A DNA stretch of 64,000 nt from Arachis hypogaea (taxonomy: Eukaryota > Streptophyta > Magnoliopsida > Fabales > Fabaceae): the NCBI RefSeq assembly GCF_003086295.3, contig NC_092050.1, positions 147,318,699 to 147,382,698 of the forward strand. Reading direction: 5' to 3'. The translations under genes were made by a program, and so were the position numbers. This document shows, in pieces, positions 1 through 14,210 of this stretch. Numbering within the stretch: the stretch's first letter is position 1; the number at the start of each line of letters is the position of its first letter. The notes beneath the pieces were generated by a model. The model searched no databases. It was not told the DNA's origin and saw only the letters and a list, made by a program, of their open reading frames with translations.

Positions 1-3000
1 AAATCCAGGGCTCTCAGCTATTTGCCTCAATGACTGCAAGAACATATCAGTAAACAGCTCCATTGCAAGCTTAAGTGTCCCTTCCATGCTCCTCATTTCC
101 TTTTCTGCGCCTTCCCTCCTCGAGTACTCCAGCATCTTCTCGTGAAGCTCGTCGACCATGGCGAAGATCACAAGGTTGAAGTAGTTGATGCAATTGGATG
201 ATATAAAAAGGAGTTCCTCAGCAAGCAAGAAACTCTTGTGAAGAGAATGAACTGCATGGTTTCTTATCTCTTCTTGTCTTGACAATGTTGTTCTTCTGAA
301 TGCTTCTCCAAGTTTCACAAACAGGTTCATGTTGTAGTTTGCAAGGCTTCTGCTAGTTTCCTCATTAGAGGAAGAGCTTGTGCTGCTTGATATACTGAAA
401 TTACTCCCAGGATCTGAGTATAGAGTCCTGTGCCAATGGATCAACAAGTTAACCGAATCGGCTAATATATCTAGCATCTTTTTCTTTTTATCTGCAGGAC
501 TGTTCTTAGCTAGAAAACAACCAAAAGCACAATCAATGCAAAACGCATAATTCGTTCGTGACACATGAGTTCCATCAGAAAACAAAGTGACCAACGCATC
601 CACTCCCAAGTCGTAGGTTTCCGGATACCTCCAGGCGACTGAAAGCAAGTTTAAGAGCGATTTCCATCCGAAAGGAGTCTGCAAATTTGCAGCATAGTCG
701 GTGACTATTCGGCTGGCTGTTTGAGAAATGATATCATGGCATGTGTCAAGGATCTCTTTATCAAGCTTCCACATTAAAGTTATGGACTTGAATATGGCCT
801 CCTCACTTATCTTGTCATCAACTGGTTGGGAAAAGAGCTTTAGACAGATCTTGAGAAGGCCTAAAAGAGCTTTCTCAGCAAATGGGACTGGGGAGAACAT
901 TTGGAACTGAACAACTGCTAGAAGATATTCATGGAAATTTGGCCAAAACATGTGGAACCTGTGAGCATTAACTGTGGCTACTGCACTGAGTAGTTCCCAA
1001 CAGAACTCAATGGTTTCTTCCTCATCGTGCTGTGTGCTATACTTTTGGCCTTTTCCGGCAGCCGCAGATATTAAAGATCTTCCAAGGCTGTGCAAGGATT
1101 CTATGGGAATGTTTGAACAAGTACTGAAGATGCTACCAATTTGGCACAGTTTGATCATCTTGATATTCCTATCCGATTCGTTACTAAGGTTTATTCCATC
1201 ATCCGTGTTGTCCGGCGAAAGGAGAGTAAAGCGTTGCATTATGGTACCCATTTGGTGGCTGCTAAATCTATGATCTTCAGTAGGAGATGTAGCTGATTCA
1301 GGTGTGGTTGCTGCATCTGCAGATTGCTCAAGATCAAGAACAGATTGGGGAATCAGCTTAAGCCTCTTGAGTTTTATCAAGCAGTCTACAATGTTCTTCC
1401 AACCCCCTCTAATCCCGTTGCGAAACATGTTTGCTATGGTGAAAACAGCAACTGTTGCCAATCTAGGCTTCAAATCATGGCCAAATGTGTAGAGAGTCTC
1501 TTCTGGAGAAGCATATGGATTCTGCAATGTGGTGAATTTGCAGAAAGATGTTATGAGCTCATCAAGGGTATCTTCTAGTCCATACTGAGCAATCCTCGCA
1601 ACCGAGAACAAGCCTTCAATGCATTCATGGAGCAGCTCCTCTTCATCATTATGCTCAAAGAATGATGAAAGAGCCGCAACCGATGGACCAGCAATGCAAG
1701 CAAACATATCCCTGCATAATCTGCGATCATAGTCACATTGTATGTAATTCTGTGACACTTTGGATCGGTTTATGAGCTGAATCCACCTGCTTGGTGTCAT
1801 GTCTAGTGACACAGTACTTGTGTCAAGGGCAATTGCATAACTTGAAATGGACTGAAAAAGCTCTGAAAGATAATCTCTAGGCAGATCCTGTCCTGCGTTG
1901 ATGGCGCGATTGTTCCTAATGAATTCTTCTTCTGTCATCTTCTTCTTAACTTGAGGATTGTGCTGATCAGTATTGAGCATGATGAGGGAATAGCAGAGGA
2001 TAAGAACAGTGTCCTTGCTTGCAAACAAGTCTGATGATTGCTGATCATAGAATCTATCCGAAAAGGCTTCGAGTATGCGCTGAATCTTTTGTGACTCCCC
2101 TGGCAACAAGAAACTCTCTAGATAGAACCGAAGAGCAGTGTCAAGAACCATCCCATTGAAATGGAATGTCTCTGTGAACTCCTTGAGAACTTTGAGGTAG
2201 AATTCATCAGGGTCTCCAAGGTATTCTCCTATGATCTTCTTGTCTAGGCCGGGTGTGTATCGAAAAAAGTAAGCATACCCTTTTGGATCCGGAGGATCAG
2301 ATATCAATTTAGCATGCTTCAAGTACTCTAGACCCTTCTTATTATCTCTGTTGAAATGGTTTGCAGCAATCAGCAATTTCTTCTTCTGATATTTCCTCAT
2401 CCTTACATGTTCCACCCAAGTGTCCAAATCATCTTCATCTCTCTCCATGTCTTCCCAAAACGGTATATACTCATTCAATTGAACTGCATAAGCACCTAAA
2501 GGACCTGAATCATCTTTGTCAATGTTGTCTGCAATGTGGTGAATCAGAATCAATAGTCCTTCAAAGGCTTGGATTTGCATGCTTGTGGAGGAACCACTCC
2601 CTGCAAATGAATGCTTGCATAGAAGCCTGCCGAAGTCCTCGAATACGTTCCGGCAACACGGATCGCAGTCAAAGTTCACATAAGCTTCTATGATGAATGT
2701 TGGTTGTCTGCAAAAGTTTATTATTCCCTCACCTGCTACTTCTTGAATCGAAATTGAGCTTCCGAAACTTGCAAGTCTTGTTAACACGTTTAAAAAGAAA
2801 GCTTCTAGCTGGAAACGTAAAAACCTACAACATTAAAATCATACATAAATAACATAAGTAGCAACACTATACAACAAATCTTTTAATGTTGTCTGTTCTG
2901 TTCATGTGAAGCATGAAAAATTACTTATAAAGGATATAAGAATATCTAGTGTGAATGCATTGTACGAGACTTGATGCTAACTTATACTATGTTTATTTCT

Positions 3001-4744
3001 CAACTTTTTTTTTTATCATGACTTTGACATGTAATTTTGTTAATTTGTTTCAAAGTAAGAAAGAATATATGGATAACATATTATTATATATTTAAATTAT
3101 TTACTTATTATAGACGTGAAATATACATAAGATAAATTTCATAAATTGAATACACAAAATATTTCTCTTTTGACTAAATACGTAAAAATTTATATTTAAA
3201 ATTTCGTTTATTTCTTTGACTAATGAAGAATAATGAAATCTAACCTTCTTAGAAAGTGGTAGGCATTCAAGACAGTGCTGCAAATCATGGACAAGACAAA
3301 GGAACTAGACCATGAACCATAGTAAATCAAATGGTGAAACAAATCATCTTGGATCATCCTCAAGAGCCTAGGGTGCCTCCCAATAACATCCCCACTAAGT
3401 TCAAGAGCAGAATTGATCATAAGCAACGCAAAGATCTGAACATTCTCATCAGCAGTGTGAGGTAAAGTCCCATCAGGATTCTCAATCACAGACACAACAT
3501 TCAACAATGAACACAAGAAATGGAATATGTCAATGGCACACTTAATCCCATAGCCAGTCACTTCCCCACCATCACCATCATCATCCTCATCATCATCATC
3601 ATCGTCATCCGTTTCTGATCCAGAGTATTCCCCACTGCGGAGGTGGCGGCGGCCACCCTTCTTCTCAAGCTCTGGAAGCCTAGAAAACACAACCTGAACA
3701 AGGGACAGACCCAAATTAGATGTATATATATAGAAATACACTTTTTCTTTGTTTTTATCTTGGATTTGAACCAATACTAATTAACTCTCTAAATCATTAT
3801 ATTAATTATTACATATTTATGTATATTATACATACTGATTCATTTTTTTTTAACTAAATAATCAATCATCAGAGTGATTAAATTTATTATAATAAAATAA
3901 TCAAATCTACAATATTAGAATAATCAAACTTATTTATAGGTAATATAACAAAAAAATTTTGAGATACTAAATAAATAGTGCTATACACATAACATGATTA
4001 TATATGATTTATTTGCTGTTACTAGTAAAATTTTCTGGGTTTGTATCAGCTTACCTGTATAAGCTCATGCATGGTGTACCTGGCATTCCTCTGAAGCAAA
4101 TCACCGCGATTAACAGATTGCTGCACAACTTGAAAACAAGCATTGACAAGCGTGCACACAGCGGGATCACTGAGCAAGATGGAAGCCCTGTGGTGCATTG
4201 TCCCAGCAAGAACCTGAAGAATCTTCATCATAACGGCGTCCTCAGACACCGGATCAGTTTTCTCGAGTCGGCAACCGGTGATGGCGGTAACAATGGCTTC
4301 CATGCCTTCTCTGGCACCGGGCGTCCTTTCATCGAACACCTCGAACTTGAGGATCTTGAGGATGGAAGAGAGGGCGACGGCTGTGGCGGCGGCAGGCATG
4401 TCGTCGTTGAGAATGACGTCAAGGAACGGGGAGAGGTAGATAGAGGGGTCAATGCTGCGCCATTCTTGTGTAGGGTTGAAGATGAGAGAACGAAGGGACC
4501 TTAAGGAGGTGACAATGGAGGAGTCGTAGGTGTCTTCCGGGGAGGAATAGAGAGGGTTGAATTCGGGGCTTCGACGAATCACTGCAAGAACTGCACCAAC
4601 CTCGGTGTTTAGCATGCATGAGAGTGCAAGTTGTTTCCGTTTTGATCTTGAAATCGACTTGCTTCTTTGGTTGTGCTGGTGGTTATAATCTTCTTCTCCG
4701 TTTAAGAAATCCATTGCTGATAACCGTTTTATTGATTTCGCCAT
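1..4744 (-). CDS. GNL2: GNOM-like ARF guanine-nucleotide exchange factor (GNL2 type), 3' end outside window
   Basis: Large ARF-GEF of the GNOM/GBF1 family; such proteins load GTP onto ARF GTPases to start vesicle budding at Golgi or endosomal membranes. Exons read as 4055-4744, 3245-3693 and 2824 to beyond position 1, with GT-AG borders and phases that agree. Exon 1 holds the DCB region (MLNTEVGAVLAVIRRSPEF, MKILQVLAGTM). Exon 2 has an acidic Asp run after SGSETD. Exon 3 has the HUS box (YVNFDCDPCC) and a complete Sec7 domain at about 1850-2360. The catalytic 'glutamic finger' in LLPGESQKIQ is the codon at 2095-2097. The Sec7 stretch LIMLNTDQHN carries Met (codon 1978-1980) at the site where GNOM has Met and BFA-resistant relatives have Leu, so brefeldin A sensitivity is inferred. 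About 1,321 residues are present; the last few dozen lie outside. GNL2 (pollen-type) is preferred over GNOM/GNL1 because of the divergent N-terminus and acidic insert. Confidence 0.85.
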
Positions 4745-6218
4745 TTTTTTTTTAATTTATTATTTCTTTTACTCAACTATGCAATAGTTAATTAAGGTGG
4801 TGACATCATTGCTTGTGCATGTGCATGATTTTTGTTGAGAGAAGAAAGAAAAGCTTAGTTGGTTAGATGAAAGGTTACATTAGATTAGAGTGATGAGAGT
4901 GGAGAAGATCGAGTACAAAGGAGAGGGGATTTTGCATGGAGTTTCGCATGTTTGAGGACACAAATAATCATGGGGAAAATGATTGCCGGAACATTTGGCA
5001 AATCACTCGTACATTTAATTTCTTCTGTTTTATTGTCTTATTTTTATATTTTATTTATTTGAAGGGGTTTTGCCTTGCAAAAATGTTCGTTACACTTAAG
5101 TTATGCTTATGCAGTATGCACATCAAACATTAGATTATCTCGTTAGTCTTCCTTGCGAAAATTATTATTGTCAACCTCCATTATTTTTATTTATTTATTT
5201 TGTTGTTCAGAGACAAAGAAAAAAAGAAAACAAGCTAAAAGAAAAGACTAGGCAAAACTGCCATCCTAATTTCTATCTAACATGGTCTTCTTGCAAGACC
5301 AGAGCAATCTCCTCATTAGGAATGACCCATGCTTTATTTAAGGTTTAGGTAATTATGATTATTAAGAAGAGTATTATTAAATATATCTAAATATAAATAA
5401 TATTCATTGATAAATCCCAATATACCCTTCGCCTAACAATCCACTAATGCTAATTCCCCTGTCATTTAGTGTAAGAATTTTGCATTACTAATCAATCTCA
5501 TACTTTTCGTTCGTAAATTTTTAAAATAAATAATTGAATCAAATACCTTTTATTGACAGAATAAAATATAGTTAGATATGTACATAACTTTATAATGCAT
5601 ATTACGGTAGAAGTTTCACATTATCTCTAATTACATACTTAAAGTTGTAAGGACTTTAAAATAGTGAATAGTTGAAATTTAAACATACATTGAGGGATGA
5701 GATGATAATTCAGTAGCCAACAGCCTTAGGGAAATATTGGCTTCAATGGCGGATTTGATTTGCTTCTTGGCAGGCTCCTCCCGCTGTGCTTGCCGGTGAA
5801 TAGATCTCCGATTGGACCCTGTGCGTGGCGCCGAAAGCAGGGCTTAGTCTAATTTGTTTTGGGTTTTCCTTGGTTTGGGGTTTTTAAGCCCACATAATTC
5901 AAACCCCACCCCCCCCCCCCCCGACTCGACCAAAAAAAAAGTAGTAATAAAATAAAAAATCGGTAACATCTTTTATAGTGTTAAACATAGTTTAATGCCC
6001 AAGATTATTTTTATTTCGAGTGTCACAAGAAGACAAGGGACAGACATTATATATTGGCTAGTTCTCTAATTCTATATTTGCATCTTTTCCCTTTCTTCCA
6101 TATAAAAGCAAAACATAGAAGCTATTATGTTTCTGAAAGGAAAATAAAACTACTCAATCAGTATAAATTTACATATTGCACTATGAAAGTCAGATTCTTG
6201 ACCCCATCCTACCTGCCA
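4745..6218. other. Intergenic region between GNL2 5' end and MSH7 3' end
   Basis: About 1.5 kb, AT-rich. It should contain the GNL2 promoter and 5' UTR (just above 4745) and the MSH7 3' UTR and terminator (just below 6219). A GC-richer patch at about 5740-5860 has no coding frame I recognise. A pure run of about 16 C lies near 5906-5921, followed by an A run. No gene is supported here. Confidence 0.6.
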
Positions 6219-9200
6219 CTAAAACATCTGTTTTCCCGATCTAAAAGCAGCTTTTAGTTCATACCATAAACATATTAATGAATCTAAATCATCTTCATTA
6301 AAAGATTTAGAATCTTGTATCCGTGAGAAAGACACTAGGGTCTTCAACCAATCTTCATGAAGTGTTGAGAACTCTGATCTCTGTTCACTTGATCTGAAAC
6401 TTCTTCCAATTGATTTTTTCATCTGTTGGCTAGCATTTGAAGCAACCTTTACGGTATTCTCCGGAATCCCGGCCTTAAGGGCAACCTGCAACCCATAGCT
6501 CTCCGGAGATGCTCCGGAGGCAAGCCGGTATAAGAATACTAGTTCCTCACCACATTTGGAATAGCCATCAGATTTTGACTTGAAAGCACAAGCCATGTGC
6601 TGCATTTTAACATGCGGATGAGAGGCGAACTCTTTAGTGAGTGGATGGTAATGTGTGGCGAATAGCAACCGACAATTGACCTTTTCAATCAGATGGCGGA
6701 ATACCTGTGGAAATCCAGAGAGTTATTAAATAGGATGACAATTTTCAGACATTATCAAAACATGGATACTTTAGGTCACACTCAATTTCAAATGTTTACT
6801 ATGCCTCAAGCACAAGGTATAGCCTAACAGAACCTTAAATGAAAAAAAAGAAGATAGCCACACTGTAATTCTCCAACTTAAAGAGTATTGAAATTCTAAG
6901 CAGTGGCACACTTTAAAATAGAACCAAAGCGGCCGCTTGGAAAACCTCACACACACACAAGAATGTTAAAGAGCAGAGCCTCACTGCATATGCAATGGCA
7001 TAGCCATCAAAAGTGCTGGTTCCTCGACCCAATTCATCAAGTATAACTAAAGAATCTTGAGTAGCATTCTGGAGAACTGATGCAGTTTCTGTGCACTCAA
7101 TGTAGAAGGTACCTGAAAATAGAAGCAAAATTTGTTGGCCTGTACATTTCATCTTACTAGAAGCATTGATTTGTTTAAGCAGGAAAGATCATCTGGATGC
7201 CGTATGGTACAAATTATAAAGCATACTTCCATTTGTGAGTACTTACTCTCGCCTGTCATGATTCTATCTGTTGCTCCAAGCCGTGTGAAGATGATATCCA
7301 CAGCTGAGAGAACACAACTTTCACATGGCACATAGCAGCCTATCTGCAAAGGCATCAGAGGCATATTATAAAGAAAGGTATCAGAAAAAGATGACATGGC
7401 AAAGTGCATAATATATAAGATGCATCCCCCTAGAGGTTTCATAATTCAGACATAAGCCCCTTGTATTATTCCAAAATGTGTAATGTTTTCCCCTTACAAT
7501 AAGGAAAATTTGTTACAAAGAAAGAAAGAAAGGAAGGAAACTGAACAATGGTGTATACTTAAATCAGGCGGATAGAGTAGAGAGTGCAGAGGTCTAACAG
7601 GGGGAAAGCACGAGAGAATATACACTTGAACAAAAGAGAGAACCTGGGCCATTATAACAGCCAGACAGGTGGCACGCAAAAGTGTTGATTTTCCACCCAT
7701 GTTTGGTCCAGTCAGCAGCAATGTGCGATGATGCCCACCTTCATTCTCACCAAGAATTATGTCATTGGGGACAGGCACACATCCATTTTCTCCAAGGGCA
7801 AATGGATGCCATAGCCCCTTCATTTTAAGCACAGGTCCTCCATTGTCTGTACCCGTAAAACTTTCTGGCACTATGACAGGCCTACACATACTTCCAGATG
7901 AGAAGCTAGAAGTAACAGCAAAGGATCTTAGCACGTCAATGCAATTGATGGCGTGAACAACTTCAAACCATTGTGTAGCTTTCTCCAAAAGTAGTTCAGC
8001 AAGTATTGTAAGTGTTTCGGCATCTGAATCTGTAACATTATGATTCTGCCACCAGATATAATATATGCTTAGTCATGTATACAAGTAAAAACTTTCCCTC
8101 TATTCCTCACATTAATGTTGACAAAGGAAAAAAATATTCAAACATAACAACATAACATAACAAGCAATTGCATGTTCTAACATATAACCATGTAATATTG
8201 TTGAAAATTTGAGAATCAACATTTGAGATACAATACACATCAAAATTCCAAACTGTTAATTCTATGTAGAAAAAGGCAAAGCAGTCAGCTTGCACGTGTT
8301 TAACAAAGATAATTAGAAATGGATTTGGTCACCACAATAAATGAATTGTTTAAAACTTTAATTACACAGATGTTTAGCATAATGCACCAAATTTGTTAAA
8401 AGGACACAAGGCTGTCAAAATAGAGTAAGCTTACACAGCCAGCCCAAATAGTGCAACGAAATTCATAGCTTATATAAAAACCAAAGTGATTTTCAGTTAG
8501 CCTGGTTAAACATTTAGCCTCCTCCCTCATCTACATTTTGGACCAGGCTCATTCCCCACTTCCCGAAGAACCAAATCTAAAATTTCCTAACAAGCTAATC
8601 CCACCTACAATTACCCGAAGGCTTGTCATCCCTGGATCTTGTATCTGTCAAGTCTCCCACTCCTTGCCTATCATTCACATAGTCCCCAATCTGGTCTCAG
8701 GTGCATGACCTACTCACATAGTCTTTGGGATTTAGCCCTCATCACCTTGGACCCTAGATCAGGGTGTTGATTAGTGCTTCTTCCTCATCATACTTCACAG
8801 CCTTAGCTTTGGCTGATCAATGTTCATGGCCATTGAGCAGGTACCCTCATTTTAGTACTATATCCAATATTGTGAACTAACATACATCCCTTGATATTAT
8901 TATCACTGAATATTCTTCTATTTCAATATTTAAAATATTCGATAAATTACTGATGGTTATCAACAATTATAATTTCCAAGTAACACAGCAAACTGTCACT
9001 AACAGGACCCTATGATGAGGGTACATGCCAGTTCCCATACAATATAAGTTTCAAACTAGCAATTTTTTTTATCTTTAGTGCTTGGGTTTAGCTCTCATGA
9101 GCCTGGAGCCCTTAGATTGAGAAGATATGAAGGTTTTATTTCATATTTTTTAAATGAGAAGCATGAGTAAGAAAACAAACCTGATAATTTGGGAAGTCAC

Positions 9201-12200
9201 TATCTACAGCTGCTTCAAACTGACTAAGAAATTGATCAAGCCCATCACTACCAGCCAGAATTGGTAGTTTAAAGACTTTTGTCAAGGATGATGTTAAAGG
9301 CTGCTCATTCTGTAGAAGAAGCAACAAACTCAAAGCAGTGCGAAGCCCTTTCACAAGTGACCCAAATACTTTCACCTGTAATAAATTAAACATTACATAT
9401 GTGCACCAAGCAGAGACTATGATTGCCATAAAAAATGCAAAGTTGCTAGCAAGTCAATGTGCTTATTTTGACATTAAAAAAAGATGGTATCTGACATATG
9501 AGTGAAACTTGGTTTCAAAGTCAGTGTGAAAAACAATTACCATGTCCTGAACAAATGAGGCATAAAAAACAAAAATAGAAGTAACTCACCCTCTGCTTCA
9601 ATATTTTTTTTGCCAACAAAGGCAGTAAAAGAGGGCCTGATAGTTGAAGGCTGGACTTGGTTCGGCCAAGCAATAGTTCCAAATCTGAAAGCTTGCGAAG
9701 ATGTTGAGCAATATGTGACACAATCTCCGGGCGAGTCATTAAATCATCAACTGCATCAAGCCTATTTTTAATTCCTTCAGCATCTTTTAAAGGACGACAG
9801 ATCCAGCTCCTAAGAAGCCGCTTTCCAGATGAAGTCACACAGTTATCAAGATATTTGTACAAAGTACCTGAAGTGAGAGGAGAACTGATTATACAACTGC
9901 ATATTTAATTTATAATAAAATTATGTTGTAAAATTAAGACAGTTCTAAGATAGAACAAATCAAATAATCACTTACCTGTTTTCCCACCATCTGCATTATT
10001 ACCAAAGATCTCCAGATTTATCAACGTCTGACCATCCATTTTAAGGCATCCCCTATAAACTTGGTAAGGATATATATCCCCATCTTGAAGGACATCATCT
10101 AGCTGTGCATAAAGTAGAACATTTTAATACTGCTACTAACCATTGCAACATAACTGAATATTCTTAAAAATACTGCTACTAACCCCACTTAAAAGGAATC
10201 ATAGTAAGCACTAAACATACCTTCAATCTAACTAGATTATCAATCAGTCCACCAAGAGCACACATTGCAGTTTCATGATGAATAACTTTGCTCAGCACAT
10301 AATCAAGTGAATGAAAAGACCTCTTAAAGTATTCTTTTGAGCGAACTAAATCATTGATTTCTGTGTTTACCAAGTCAGCAATAGACTGCACTGGAGTCAA
10401 CTGTAATGTTGTTGAACCTGCAAAAGAGAATTGAGATTCAGAAATACTTTCTAACATTAAAATAAATTAGAGGACAATGAGAATTTTGTGCCTAGTATAT
10501 AGGGAGTTTGCGTTGTAGTGCCAAAATATCCAAAAACAAAAGAACAAAGTAATGAAAAGAATTGCGACCTGAAAAGTGTTCCTAATGTAATTAGTCTCAA
10601 GTTATCAGAATGTACACAAGCAATTGCGTTAAGAATAATGAACATATATAGCCTGAATTCCTATGAAAACATTTTGTTCCATATATATATTCATATCATA
10701 TGGATATAGTCCAGGTAGTGTCTACAGATTCAGAAGGTTAATCATATTGTGTACATATTAAAACCTGGTTCATTTTGAAATAAGAAAAACAAATTACCAA
10801 ATAAATCATAACATTTTCCAACCACAAGATGTTTATTACTATACAAAACCGTGCAAAATCAATTTCAAGTAGTGCTGTAATTGATGTGTAGCTCCCAAGC
10901 CAAAGAAACACCCATATAAAATCCCAGAGTACATCACATTAATATATCCCCACACCAGCAACAGAAGATCACATCTCACCATGTAATGAGAATTTTCTAA
11001 GCGCTTTCTGAGCTCCTTTGGACAGCCCTGAAAAAACATTATATTTTAACATGAAATAATGGACCTTTAGATTTGATATGTATTTGAGAATAGATTGTTG
11101 TTCACCTCTACTTTCATATATAACTTCCTTAGGCGACACCTAAACACCAATGCCCAAAATTAAATTAGCTAAAAGTTTTACAAATGAGTTACAATTCATG
11201 AAACCTATACCCTAATTATAAAAGTGAAAAATAGGTAATTAAGATGTCCCAAAACATACTTGCATCAATAAAGCTCCCAGAGCAGAACATGATGCATCAT
11301 CATCAATGGAGCCAACCCAAAATCGAAGACGAGCACAATCAACAAAAGCAAATCCATACACAACTGAACCATCATCCAAGCTGGTACTACCCTGTAAATT
11401 TTTCAATTTATCACCATTTAACAATTCGAGTTACCAACAAAACTATCTATGCATTAGGTATACTTATAATAGCTTGCAAAAATTAATAACTCAGCAACAG
11501 TGCAAACCTCTTTTATTGCAAGCAGATGGTTGGCATCAGGCCCAATATTACCCTCCACAGTGGTTGATGGAGTGATGACCTGAACTAATTTTCTTTGAAT
11601 AACCTGAAAATATGATGACAGTCAGTAATACCATGCAAAAAAGGCAATCTAAATTTGCACGTTGCATAAGATAATTTGTTAGAACTCAAAAGCACTAAGG
11701 ATAATGAATAAATAAAATGATATATACAGATTTATCTTAATTCAGTTCAATGTCATGTTTTCTGCTGCAATATCACTACATCAGGTAGGAAACAGTTTCC
11801 AACACATACAATAGACTGAGACACAGGAAATTCAAAATGTTTGAATGAACATGAATTTATCCACATCTAGGGTAAAAAGCTATGAAGCAAAACTTTCTAT
11901 GTACAACCAAAGAACAACGTCATCTACAAGAATTTAGCAAAGCCAACACAACTGTAAGCATGGAAAAACTTACAGAGTTGGCTCCTCTAGCCTTTGCTTC
12001 TTCAGATGTCTCCAACTGCTCCACCCTTCCAACCTTGTATCTTCACAACGAAAGAAAAAACTCAAAACAGGGCATACTAAGTCCTCAATTCATTAGCTAG
12101 GAAATTGATATGCAACATGATTAGTAAGATCATATCATGCAATCTATCTGGAGTTAGCCATACTCATCTATGTGCTGCACGAAATCTCCACTTCAGATGT

Positions 12201-13909
12201 ACATTACATTTAATCAAATCAACTTTCAAACAAAATCTCACTCTATCCTTAGTACTTACCCCCGAGCAACCAAGTTTTGAACAGCATCATCAATCCCACT
12301 TTCAGATATACCAACCTGAAGTAGCAAGTAATAACAACTCTCTTTAATCTTTAAGAGGTAAACAAGTAGGAAAGTAATAACCAAACGACTATACACGACA
12401 AAAGAGTTGACCTGTCGACATTTTCCCACACCACTTAATGTTATTTTCCAATCAAGCTCCTTATGGCCAATTTCAGCATCCATTTCATAGAGCTCATAAA
12501 ACTTCCCCTGTGAATGCCATTAATTATGGCAGACTACTATTAATTGAAGGTAATGAATACACAGTAAATCCTCAGAATTAAATGGTATTACGACATCAAT
12601 AGTCAAAATACTTCATGAACTAACCACTTTAAAAAATAGCAGAACATCCATGTATTTACACTTGACACTCCAATACTGTTTCTGTGAAGCTGACATCTTT
12701 TTCAAAGCATCCGGAGGTATATAAAGTGTTGTCCTGTCGTACAAAGGATCATTGGGCCTTCTTCCACTTGCATCCTTGATTCGAGAAGGATCAAGCCACT
12801 CAAACCTGCTAGCCACTTCTGCTTCCTTCTTAGTCAAGTTCAGTGATGGTGAATCCTCAAGAAATCTGACTCGTTTACCAGAATCCATCAATGAACGAAA
12901 CTTGGATTCATCATCTCGACTTCGCTTAGCATGAGAAGCAAGAGGCTGCATCCCTGGTGTTTCAGGCCCAACAACATCATCATTAATTTCGATAGGCTTT
13001 AACTGATTTGCCTTTGCCTTGAGACTTACAGCAGTATTTTTCACCATAGGTTGAAAAGCTCCTTCATACTCCTGATGCTGTCCTTTACCGTTAGCACATA
13101 ATGGTGAAGAAGACTTACACAAACTGTCATCTGATGACTGGCTCCTGCAAAAACATTAGCACACATAAGATCATTGTAGTGGCAAAATAACAAAAATAAA
13201 AATTAATTAAATTAAACAGCATTTTCATTTAGAAATTTCAGTTCCAGCAGTATTGTATGTTCGGTATTGTTTAACTTGCTAGAGAATAAAATTCCTTGGA
13301 GAAATCAAATTGCTTCAATTTACTATGTTGCAAAAGTTTACCGAATAATCCAAAATATGATGATTGATCATCATTCTCAAAGTGAAAATTCACATGCTAT
13401 TTTTTTCCATTCACCTTTCACATGCATTTAGTTCAGATAACAAGTTGACACTTCTGTTAACTTACATTTTTTCTATTTTCTAATAAACTTAATGGAAAAA
13501 GAAAACAACATAAGAAAATAGAACGTCGAAATAAGCACATTTCATTTTTTTTCTCTCGCATTTTGGTGAAACAAAACCCTAAGGGGAATGACCGAATGAA
13601 TGACTTGTACCTATGACTAAGCTTATCGCCGTCGCTGACAAACTTGTGCATGATGCTCTCAAAGAGGTTAGGAGCAAAGCCATTCCCGCTCGAAGCGAAG
13701 GTCGCCGGTAGAACCTGACGCGGCACCTTCTCCGGCGGCGTGTCGGTTCCTCTGACATCTTCTACCGCCGGCGCTGGAGGATTGACGGCGGCCGTGAAAT
13801 TACGGTCGTGTTGACGGACAGACGAATCGGTAGGTCGGCGCTCACCGGAAGATTTGTTTTCCAGCGAGGCTTTCTGGAAGAATGAGAGTATCGATTTCTG
13901 GCGATTCAT
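6219..13909 (-). CDS. MSH7: DNA mismatch repair protein MSH7 (plant-specific MutS homologue)
   Basis: Complete gene of 17 exons: 13611-13909, 12625-13144, 12412-12507, 12260-12315, 11974-12040, 11508-11603, 11260-11391, 11106-11139, 10980-11027, 10221-10417, 9976-10102, 9590-9867, 9181-9375, 7644-8045, 7247-7343, 6985-7112, 6219-6704. All borders are GT-AG; the sum is 3,258 nt, giving 1,085 residues, near the usual MSH7 length. The start at 13909 gives an N-terminal PCNA-binding PIP box (Q4, I7, F10-F11) and the MSH7-type motif [16 protein letters not shown]. Exon 3 carries the MutS mismatch-recognition motif GKFYELYE. The ATPase has Walker A ([10 protein letters not shown], exon 14), Walker B ([15 protein letters not shown], exon 16) and the ATHYHPL motif. 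In plants MSH7 pairs with MSH2 (MutS-gamma) and reads certain base-base mismatches in the nucleus. A broken partial copy lies at 48065-50741. Confidence 0.95.
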
Positions 13910-14207
13910 CGTTGAGGTGAGAATGGGAGAGTGACAGAGAAAATGTATGAAAGGGTTTAAGCTTTACGGTAGAATTGTGTATATTTGAGACTGTGCAGTA
14001 AAAATTTTTGGCGCCAAGGGGAAGGTTTAGCGCTCATTCTCAACCTGTTAAATTGGGTGTTCCAAAAGACCAAAACTATAAATTGCTTTCTCGGTTTCTC
14101 CCTTTCTGTCTTCATTTCTTTTTTTTTTTTTTCTTTTTTTTTAAAAAGAAAAATAAGTCCCTGCGTCAACAACAGTTTTGCTTAACTTTTACCCAGTTTA
14201 GAGACTA
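13910..14207 (-). promoter_or_regulatory. Probable MSH7 promoter and 5' UTR
   Basis: About 300 bp between the MSH7 start codon and a MITE-like insertion at 14211. It contains a long pyrimidine tract (14103-14142). No clear TATA box is seen. The element at 14211 sits close enough to affect transcription; that is inference. Confidence 0.35.
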
Positions 14208-14210
14208 TAA

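Noticed and set aside
4004..4504. A 166-residue frame on the + strand
   Set aside because: It is the antisense shadow of GNL2 exon 1.
5906..5921. Run of about 16 C as a functional G-quadruplex site
   Set aside because: A pure homopolymer can be a sequencing or assembly feature and there is no surrounding context to support a role.
6219..13909. MSH6 instead of MSH7
   Set aside because: The N-terminal [10 protein letters not shown] motif, the shorter length and exon 2-3 similarity are of the MSH7 type; no Tudor-like N-terminal domain of MSH6 is seen.
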